A stretch of 8,161 bases of DNA. Origin: JAGQNK01 sp964573155. Its GTDB lineage: Bacteria > Patescibacteriota > Saccharimonadia > Saccharimonadales > JAGQNK01. The notes under the pieces are model-generated. The model was given only the letters and a program-made list of their open reading frames with translations, was not told the origin of the DNA and ran no database searches. The DNA lies in NCBI GenBank assembly GCA_964573155.1, contig CAZNIN010000026.1, positions 1 to 8,161 of the forward strand. The letters run 5' to 3'. This document shows, in pieces, positions 4,542 through 8,161 of the stretch (the stretch's first letter is position 1; every line of letters begins with the position of its first letter). The translations under genes were made by a program, and so were the position numbers.

Positions 4542-4754
4542 ATGGCGTACACCTACATTGAGCGCGCCTATGGCAAGCGCTTCGAGGCCGGACAGCGTGT
4601 CCGGTTCACAGAGTACAAGGGCGACAGAGGCAATGGCGTTGTGCGAGGCGTCCGTGGTGATCCGCAGTACGTGCGGGTCCTTTTCGATGATGGGCACGAG
4701 GGCAACTGCCATCCTGACAGCGTCGAAATCGTCAGCGACGTAGAAACCCAATAA
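4542..4754 (+). CDS. Small SH3-like beta protein, 70 aa
   Basis: First gene of the rightward cluster, starting MAYTYIERAYGKRFEAGQ after GGGAGAGACGGAT. The core GQRVRFTEYKGDRGNGVVRG, followed by YVRVLFDDGHEGNCHPDSVE, alternates strands with Gly/Asp turns and reads like a KOW/SH3-like small beta-barrel (motif V-x-F then V-x-F-D-D-G-H). Such folds commonly bind protein or nucleic acid; the partner cannot be told from the sequence. It is the gene nearest to the strong promoter at 4486 and so probably the most expressed of the cluster. Its TAA overlaps the SD of the next gene. Confidence 0.8.
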   Translation: MAYTYIERAYGKRFEAGQRVRFTEYKGDRGNGVVRGVRGDPQYVRVLFDDGHEGNCHPDSVEIVSDVETQ

Positions 4755-4764
4755 GGGCCGCCCG

Positions 4765-4980
4765 ATGAATGCGATACCCGGCATGTGGAGTGTAACGCGG
4801 TGGAGCGGGTCAGAGCGTTGGCCGCCACGGCTCATTGTTGCGACAAGCGACGAAGATCACGCCCGCGCCGTGTTCGCCAAGCAGGTCGAGAACATGCGCC
4901 AAGGCAGCGTCGAGCTGATCGACGAAGCAGGGGCGATTGCAGACCGAAAATGGGCGCCGAGACTGCGGTCCCGGTGGTAG
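4765..4980 (+). CDS. Hypothetical protein, 71 aa, ends APRLRSRW
   Basis: The ATG at 4765 has SD TAAGGG made by the previous stop codon (4752-4754) and following bases. The protein begins MNAIPGMWSVTRWSGSERWP, then PPRLIVATSDEDHARAVFAK, a helix KQVENMRQGSVELIDEAGAI and the end RKWAPRLRSRW. A strand-helix-strand build with a conserved-looking MRQGxVxLID...APRLRxRW end gives the impression of a family of small phage or rhizobial proteins, which I cannot confirm here. No catalytic or metal-binding motif. Likely co-transcribed with the gene before it (gap of ten bases). Confidence 0.75.
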   Translation: MNAIPGMWSVTRWSGSERWPPRLIVATSDEDHARAVFAKQVENMRQGSVELIDEAGAIADRKWAPRLRSRW

Positions 4981-5003
4981 GCCACGACAGATAGGCGAGT
5001 AGA

Positions 5004-5020
5004 CTACCGGCACCATCACC
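5004..5020 (+). repeat. Start-associated leader repeat, copy 2 (first half only)
   Basis: CTACCGGCACCATCACC repeats the upstream half of the module; the SD half is replaced here by a standard AAGGAGG (5029-5035) before the ATG at 5044. This shows that the ACCGGCACCATCA half is kept independently of the SD sequence. Confidence 0.65.
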
Positions 5021-5043
5021 ACACCTGCAAGGAGGCGGGAACA

Positions 5044-5418
5044 ATGTCCGACAAGCTAACCGATGCGATCCGCGTCATCATTGACGAGGCGCAACGACTT
5101 AGGATCAACGATTTCGAGGATGCGATCGACAGAGCGTCTGATGATCTATCGACCGGAGAGCGCGCCGATGACCTATTCATCGACAGCGTGCTCGACGGCA
5201 TCCGCTGGGGCGTGCGTGCCGCAGCCTGCGTCGAGCGTGGTGGGGGCACTATCCTGCGCGTTCGCGCACCAGGCGGTGTCGGAATCACACACGAATGGCG
5301 CGGATCGTCACTGTCTGCCATTGGCCGCGCCAGCATCATGCAGACCGTCATGGAAGCCATCGGCAAAAATGGCGCGGGCGAAGAAGTGACGGACCTAGTG
5401 GAACAGCCCGATAGCTAA
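5044..5418 (+). CDS. Hypothetical protein, 124 aa
   Basis: Starts MSDKLTDAIRVIIDEAQRLR after AAGGAGGCGGGAACA, the best classical SD in the rightward cluster. Residues 1-60 are helical and acidic (INDFEDAIDRASDDLSTGER, ADDLFIDSVLDGIRWGVRAA), with one Cys (AAACVERGGG). Residues 66-85 form a Gly-rich strand pair (GGGTILRVRAPGGVGITHEW), followed by a helix (SSLSAIGRASIMQTVMEAIG) and an acidic tail. No known domain recognised; a two-part helix/beta protein. A complementary reading frame on the - strand covers much of it but lacks an SD and is Ser/Arg-rich, so it is a shadow. Confidence 0.8.
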   Translation: MSDKLTDAIRVIIDEAQRLRINDFEDAIDRASDDLSTGERADDLFIDSVLDGIRWGVRAAACVERGGGTILRVRAPGGVGITHEWRGSSLSAIGRASIMQTVMEAIGKNGAGEEVTDLVEQPDS

Positions 5419-5421
5419 ACC

Positions 5422-5450
5422 ACCGGCACCATTAGAGAGGGAGAGACGGG
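5422..5450 (+). repeat. Start-associated leader repeat, copy 3
   Basis: ACCGGCACCATTAG followed by AGAGGGAGAGACGGG, two bases before the ATG at 5453. Fullest match to copy 4 (6130-6159). Confidence 0.75.
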
Positions 5451-5452
5451 AA

Positions 5453-5824
5453 ATGCCGCGACATCCGATACAGCCGCTTGAGGTCGGCGAAGATGGCGTG
5501 CTGCGCTTCAAGGCGAACAAGGTCGTGCAATACCTGCTCGATCACGGCGGCATCGACATGAACCAAATTGCCATGCTCGATTTTCCGCGCGAAGACCGCG
5601 AGCAGTTCGCGCAGCTCATCGGCTACAGTCACTCAGGCGCTGGCGACCTTCAATATTTCTCTGACGAGACATGGAGCGCTGCACAGCAGATGTACGATGC
5701 CGGTAAGAGCGAGTTACAGGCCCGCCTTGACGACGCAGAGGACCAGCTTCGCAGGTTGCGTGAGGCGCTACGAGAGCCGATGGCAGAGCTGTTCCACATT
5801 CACCCCGACGACTTGAAGGACTGA
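5453..5824 (+). CDS. Conserved-looking phage protein with QFAQLIGYS motif and C-terminal coil
   Basis: 123 aa, starting MPRHPIQPLEVGEDGVLRFK after GGGAGAGACGGG. Order: an N-terminal strand segment (1-20), a helix ANKVVQYLLDHGGIDMNQIA (21-40), the segment FPREDREQFAQLIGYSHSG (44-62), DLQYFSDETWSAAQQMYDAG, then a coiled coil (ARLDDAEDQLRRLREALREP, 89-108) and FHIHPDDLKD. From memory, the RxxFAQLIGYSxSGxGxLxY stretch occurs in a widespread family of uncharacterised phage and prophage proteins, but I know of no assigned function. The coil suggests oligomerisation. Its TGA is separated from the next ATG by only two bases. Confidence 0.85.
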   Translation: MPRHPIQPLEVGEDGVLRFKANKVVQYLLDHGGIDMNQIAMLDFPREDREQFAQLIGYSHSGAGDLQYFSDETWSAAQQMYDAGKSELQARLDDAEDQLRRLREALREPMAELFHIHPDDLKD

Positions 5825-5826
5825 GG

Positions 5827-6114
5827 ATGAGCGAGCAACCCGACTTCGAGGCCCTGCGTGCCAAGCGCAATGAGGCCGTCAGAGAAGCGCTGCAGAGTAT
5901 CTCAAAAGAGATGGGCTGCGATATCGATGAAATTCGCACATCATTCGACCCAGACGCCTGCTATTGCGCCTGTGCAGAAGGTGGACCCTGCGAGCACGAC
6001 TTCCAAGGCTGGCGGGATATCGAGGACGAAGATGGGCGCGTATGCGGTGGCGAGACAGTGTGTAACCGCTGCGGCATGGGTGCCATGAGCCACAGCATGC
6101 GCATCGGGTTGTGA
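5827..6114 (+). CDS. Cys-rich putative zinc-binding protein, 95 aa
   Basis: Starts MSEQPDFEALRAKRNEAV; its SD lies inside the end of the preceding gene (AAGGACTGAGG), so the two are coupled. A helix (8-28) precedes a Cys cluster: ACYCACAEGGPCEHDFQGW (C at about 45, 47, 49 and 55, H57), then GGETVCNRCGMGAMSHSMRI (C79, C82, H88). Possible ligands CxH plus CxxC could make one zinc site; the CEHDFQGW...GGExVCxRCGxGAMSHS pattern looks like a conserved phage module, from memory and unverified. Probable structural zinc protein that binds protein or nucleic acid; function unknown. Confidence 0.82.
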   Translation: MSEQPDFEALRAKRNEAVREALQSISKEMGCDIDEIRTSFDPDACYCACAEGGPCEHDFQGWRDIEDEDGRVCGGETVCNRCGMGAMSHSMRIGL

Positions 6115-6129
6115 TGTAGCCCGCAGTCT

Positions 6130-6159
6130 ACCGGCACCATCAGCTAGGGAGAGACGGAC
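6130..6159 (+). repeat. Start-associated leader repeat, copy 4
   Basis: ACCGGCACCATCAGCT followed by AGGGAGAGACGGAC, directly joined to the ATG at 6160. Preceded by CAGTCT as copy 2 is by a similar GTAGACT, so the shared block may extend a few bases upstream. Confidence 0.75.
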
Positions 6160-6429
6160 ATGGCCAAGGGTTCAGTCAACAAGATGCTCAGCGACCACGC
6201 CCATGCACTCGCCCGCATTGCCGCTGGCTTGGCGCCGGGGCAGAGCGCGAGGGTCCGCGACACCCTGCGTCGCTGGGGCTGCTACACCATGGAGAGCACC
6301 GGAGTTCGCGAATATACGATCCACCTCACAGATGAAGGGCGTCGTCTCCTCGAAGCCTACGAGGAGAAATTCGGCCGCGTCCGTGCAGGAGAAGAGCGCA
6401 CTTTCGCGCCAGCAGTGGTCACGTTCTGA
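6160..6429 (+). CDS. Hypothetical protein, 89 aa, possible winged-helix-like fold
   Basis: Starts MAKGSVNKMLSDHAHALARI after the leader repeat. Helices HAHALARIAAGLAP and QSARVRDTLRRWG are followed by CYTMESTGVREYTIHLTDEG and a helix RRLLEAYEEKFGRV. A helix-helix unit followed by a beta hairpin ending in LTDEGRRLLEAYE is how many small winged-helix proteins (MarR or ArsR-like wings) end, so a DNA-binding role is possible, but the length is short and recognition-helix residues are not clear. The C-terminus (GEERTFAPAVVTF) is extended. If it binds DNA it would be a second regulator in this region; evidence is weak. Confidence 0.75.
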   Translation: MAKGSVNKMLSDHAHALARIAAGLAPGQSARVRDTLRRWGCYTMESTGVREYTIHLTDEGRRLLEAYEEKFGRVRAGEERTFAPAVVTF

Positions 6430-6431
6430 TA

Positions 6432-6473
6432 AACGGCACTGCTATGTAGGCTGAGGATAGAGGAGAGACGGGG
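6432..6473 (+). repeat. Degenerate start-associated leader, copy 5
   Basis: AACGGCACTGCTATG at the front and AGAGGAGAGACGGGG just before the ATG at 6474, with a longer centre (TAGGCTGAGGAT). It keeps the two ends of the module but not its spacing. Confidence 0.45.
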
Positions 6474-6689
6474 ATGGATGAGATCTATACGCTAACTGAC
6501 GAGTTCAACGGCAAAGTTGCTATCCGCCGTTACCGCCAGCGCCTTGTGGTCATCGGTGGCCGCCGCATCAATCACGGCAAGCTTTTTCCGAATAAGAACG
6601 TTATTGGTCGCGTGACGTTGGAAGGAGCGCGTGGCGCCCGCTACGATGGCTTTGTCCGTGCCAACGGGCGCATCACGGTGCTGAATTGA
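6474..6689 (+). CDS. Hypothetical basic beta-rich protein, 71 aa
   Basis: Starts MDEIYTLTDEFNGKVAIRRY after AGAGGAGAGACGGGG. Highly basic with short strands: KVAIRRYRQRLVVIGGRR, then KNVIGRVTLEGARGARYDG and FVRANGRITVLN. The Arg/Lys content and strand pattern would suit a small beta-sheet protein that touches nucleic acid, though there is no named motif. It is followed by the largest gene-free gap of the rightward cluster (6690-6808). Confidence 0.75.
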   Translation: MDEIYTLTDEFNGKVAIRRYRQRLVVIGGRRINHGKLFPNKNVIGRVTLEGARGARYDGFVRANGRITVLN

Positions 6690-6808
6690 AAAAGGACGCT
6701 GATTTGCCACGCTGGCTCAGCGCCCGAAGCCTCGATTAGTTCAAAACCTATAGGCAGTGAACTCTCGGAAATATCTACTGTAATCCGCGACAGAATGCAA
6801 GGATTGTC
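6690..6808 (+). other. Intergenic gap, 119 bases, no clear gene
   Basis: The longest gap in the rightward cluster. It holds a weak inverted repeat GTTCA...TGAAC around CCTATAGG and an AT-richer stretch, but no promoter with acceptable -35/-10 spacing and no terminator. A 17-codon frame from TTG at 6684 lacks an SD. It may contain an unrecognised promoter for the genes downstream. Confidence 0.4.
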
Positions 6809-7063
6809 ATGGACGAAGAAGACAAGCGCCATCACATATCTGCTGGTCTTCGCCCCGTCGAATGGGACAATCGGCCGGCGAGCCTCGCCGGCGAGATCAG
6901 AGGATTTCTCAAGACCGTGCGTGATGAAGGGACGCATATAGATAGCGGCGGCGGGGATGGATACGCGGACCTTTGGGTGACCGTGCAAGGCGTAGAATAC
7001 TACATCACCGTCCAGAAGTCGCGAAAACAGGTCATTTCGGAGGGAAAAGAAACCAATGCATAG
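6809..7063 (+). CDS. Hypothetical protein with GGGDGYADLWV motif, 84 aa
   Basis: Starts MDEEDKRHHISAGLRPVEWD after AAGGA. A helical middle (ASLAGEIRGFLKTVRDEGTH) leads to a Gly-rich loop and two strands: IDSGGGDGYADLWVTVQGVE then YYITVQKSRKQV. The SGGGxGxADLWVxxxGxEYxITV stretch resembles, from memory, other unnamed phage proteins. A perfect 19-bp palindrome is embedded in its coding sequence (6874-6892). Its last codons overlap the next gene by eight bases. Function unknown. Confidence 0.8.
   Translation: MDEEDKRHHISAGLRPVEWDNRPASLAGEIRGFLKTVRDEGTHIDSGGGDGYADLWVTVQGVEYYITVQKSRKQVISEGKETNA
6874..6892. repeat. Perfect 19-bp palindrome inside a gene
   Basis: Arms GCCGGCGAG (6874-6882) and CTCGCCGGC (6884-6892) around a single C. 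It encodes part of RPASLAGE. It may be an operator or mRNA hairpin, or chance in GC-rich coding DNA. Confidence 0.6.
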
Positions 7064-7424
7064 ATCGCATGGACCATCAGTGTATTTTGATCGCGAGACA
7101 GGCGAGCCAGTGGTCAAATGCTCAACCCGCACGATTTACTGCGGTTTTCTTAGCGGCGGCCGCTGCACGGAAGACAAGATGGGGCGGAAGGTGCCGGATG
7201 ATCGCACCACGCCAGAGTGGTGCGGGCTTCTCGACGTGGTGGAAGACGCCCGCGAGATGATCGACTTCGACCGCATGGGGCTGACCGACATGAGGCGGCC
7301 TGAACTGCTGATAATGGCCAAGGAGCTTCCCGATGAGTTCCGCCCGCAGCCGCTCAACAGGGCGAATGTCTGGATGCTGCGGAGGGCGATCAGGAAGGCC
7401 AAACTGGCCGAGGCACAGGCGTGA
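7056..7424 (+). CDS. Cys-containing hypothetical protein, 122 aa
   Basis: Starts MHRSHGPSVYFDRETGEPVV within the end of the previous gene; SD GGAGGG lies about eleven bases upstream. Cysteines at about 22, 29, 37 and 56 (KCSTRTIYCGFLSGGRC, then TPEWCGLLD) could form one metal site, with spacing unlike a standard zinc ribbon. The C-terminal half is helical: DVVEDAREMIDFDRMGLTDM, then ELLIMAKELPDEF and a basic end NVWMLRRAIRKAKLAEAQA. Function unknown. The gene's stop precedes a degenerate leader repeat. Confidence 0.8.
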   Translation: MHRSHGPSVYFDRETGEPVVKCSTRTIYCGFLSGGRCTEDKMGRKVPDDRTTPEWCGLLDVVEDAREMIDFDRMGLTDMRRPELLIMAKELPDEFRPQPLNRANVWMLRRAIRKAKLAEAQA

Positions 7425-7437
7425 CAGCCGGAGAGAG

Positions 7438-7462
7438 ACGGCATTATCAGAGAGGGAGAGAC
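7438..7462 (+). repeat. Start-associated leader repeat, copy 6
   Basis: ACGGCATTATCAG followed by AGAGGGAGAGAC, joined to the ATG at 7463. The bases just upstream (CCGGAGAGAGACGG, 7428-7441) look like a second, partial copy of the SD half, as if the unit had been duplicated. Confidence 0.6.
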
Positions 7463-7822
7463 ATGACCACTGACCCAGCAGACATAGTGGAGAGGCTGAC
7501 CAGCAATGCTGTGAGCTGGCGCCGTGATGACGCCATGGAAGGGCGCGTAGGAGAAGAAGAAGCGCGGCTTAACGACGAAGCAGCCGCAGATATCACCCGC
7601 CTACGCGCCGCTAATGGCTGGAAGCAAGCCGTCGGCATCATCGGAAAGCAGCAGGAGGCCCTTGATTTCATCGCCGGCCTACTGAAGCAGTGGTCTGCCG
7701 AGGGTCGCTTGCCGAAAGACGACGAGGTGCTGGCACGGCAGTTCCACGAGGTTTTTGAGCGCGCCCGTTCGACTGGTGCTGATTACATGCGGGCAATGCG
7801 CCAATCTGGCGCTCTCAAATGA
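7463..7822 (+). CDS. Ead/Ea22-like modular protein, 119 aa (DIVERL head, RLR coil)
   Basis: The ATG at 7463, directly after GAGAGGGAGAGAC, fits far better than the GTG at 7421, which would translate the leader repeat. The head MTTDPADIVERLTSNAVSW is followed by an acidic helix (GRVGEEEARLNDEAAADITR) with the LRAA coil, then VGIIGKQQEALDFIAGLLKQ and FHEVFERARSTGADYMRAMR. The head-plus-ITRLR layout is shared with the next gene and is typical of small phage accessory proteins related to Ea22/Ead in organisation; those families are largely uncharacterised. The two genes also share the 16-base block ATCACCCGCCTACGCG (7592-7607 and 7987-8002). TGA overlaps the next ATG. Confidence 0.78.
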   Translation: MTTDPADIVERLTSNAVSWRRDDAMEGRVGEEEARLNDEAAADITRLRAANGWKQAVGIIGKQQEALDFIAGLLKQWSAEGRLPKDDEVLARQFHEVFERARSTGADYMRAMRQSGALK

Positions 7823-8031
7823 AAGACACCGATATGACTGAACCATCAGACATCGTGGAGCGGCTGGATCAGGTCGCCAATGATATCGTTGACGCGCTAG
7901 GAACGCTGATCGGCGGTCCCTACTCGACAAGAGACGACGCCGTTCGATACGTCACCGACCACCTGCGCGCAACCTATGTCGCAGAGATCACCCGCCTACG
8001 CGAAGCACTGGAAGCAGAGACAGAAGAATGA
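7819..8031 (+). CDS. DIVERL-headed coiled-coil protein, 70 aa, possibly truncated
   Basis: Starts MKDTDMTEPSDIVERLDQVA at an ATGA overlap with the previous gene; the internal ATG at 7834 (MTEPSDIV) aligns better with its paralogue but has no SD. The middle reads NDIVDALGTLIGGPYSTRDD, and the end VAEITRLREALEAETEE stops at TGA (8029-8031). Directly after that stop the same frame continues as AKVAEEMAVLAQSLASATEN with the same coil-like character, so the natural protein may be longer and cut here by a CGA-to-TGA change. As it stands it is a short head-plus-coil protein. Confidence 0.7.
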   Translation: MKDTDMTEPSDIVERLDQVANDIVDALGTLIGGPYSTRDDAVRYVTDHLRATYVAEITRLREALEAETEE

Positions 8032-8037
8032 GCGAAG

Positions 8038-8161
8038 GTGGCGGAGGAGATGGCAGTGCTTGCGCAGTCTCTCGCCTCGGCCACTGAGAATAACCACATG
8101 CGATATCAACGCATTGCAGAGAGCGCACAATCACTATCCATCGCCGCCGCTATAAGGTCCA
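8038..8161 (+). CDS. Partial reading frame, likely the second half of the preceding gene
   Basis: Open to the window end, in the same frame as 7819-8031 and seven bases past its TGA. If translated alone it would start at GTG 8038 or ATG 8050, neither with a well-placed SD (GGAGGAG directly abuts the ATG). It encodes AEEMAVLAQSLASATENN, then RYQRIAESAQSLSIAAAIRS. Read as one protein with the previous gene the helix would be continuous. A competing 19-codon frame (8028-8087) starts with an ATGA overlap but is Gly-rich and short. Confidence 0.5.
   Translation, partial: MAEEMAVLAQSLASATENNHMRYQRIAESAQSLSIAAAIRS

Noticed and set aside
5016..5366. 116-codon - strand frame rich in Ser, Arg and Met
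   Set aside because: Antisense shadow of the 5044-5418 gene; low-complexity composition and no SD.
6684..6737. 17-codon frame from TTG (KKDADLPRWLSARSLD) in the 6690-6808 gap
   Set aside because: No SD, rare start codon, overlap with the preceding stop and no similarity to anything recognised.
6641..7132. 163-codon open frame on the - strand
   Set aside because: It runs antisense to 6809-7063 and the gap before it, has no SD, and the + strand gene has a proper SD and protein-like composition.
1..8161. CRISPR array, tRNA, attachment site or insertion sequence
   Set aside because: No regularly spaced repeats, no cloverleaf-like segment, no transposase or integrase coding and no terminal inverted repeats with target duplications were seen; the leader repeats lie only before start codons.

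Overview
The window looks like the accessory or early region of a temperate phage or prophage (or a phage-derived island) in a GC-rich alphaproteobacterium, most likely of the Rhizobiales. Two things point there. The first gene is an Omp25/RopB-type outer-membrane beta-barrel protein of the kind common in Rhizobium, Mesorhizobium, Bradyrhizobium and Brucella relatives. The rest is a tightly packed array of very small genes, many with short Cys-rich (zinc-binding-like) motifs or coiled coils, as found in siphophages of these hosts. No integrase, replication, packaging or structural gene is present, so the phage assignment is inferred from gene style and organisation.

Layout. (1) 1-963: a porin-like gene on the + strand (111-910), apparently broken by a one-base frameshift at a G run just after its signal peptide and followed by a clear rho-independent terminator (938-963). 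(2) 1007-4446: thirteen small genes on the - strand, converging on that terminator. Many are joined by ATGA, TGATG or stop/SD overlaps. Three (48, 34 and 59 aa) are very small, and the first to be transcribed (4270-4446, 58 aa) is a ribbon-helix-helix (RHH) DNA-binding protein. (3) 4449-4514: a compact divergent control region. A perfect inverted repeat, GTCAAGA-AAAA-TCTTGAC, carries the -35 box of a rightward promoter (TTGACA-N17-TATATT) in one arm and of a leftward promoter (TTGACG-N17-TATGTG) in the other. (4) 4542-8161: a + strand cluster of twelve small genes running off the window end.

How it may work together. The RHH protein is the first gene of the leftward operon and lies beside a palindrome that overlaps both -35 boxes. 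The simplest reading is an autoregulated two-way switch controlling both small-gene clusters. In the rightward cluster, intergenic gaps carry a recurring leader (ACCGGCACCATCAG, then AGGGAGAGACGG, then the start codon), which may standardise translation or be a target for a shared factor. The leftward cluster uses a related extended Shine-Dalgarno (GGAGAGAGGAYGTGAGC). A near-perfect 30-bp palindrome (2633-2662) sits just before one start inside the leftward operon.

Most products have no function I can name. The most suggestive is the last leftward protein (1007-1324), which combines a CxH...CxC motif with a C-terminal DDIPF tail like the protein-interaction tip of SSB. The last rightward genes are modular paralogues (DIVERL head, ITRLR coil), and the final one seems split by an in-frame TGA.
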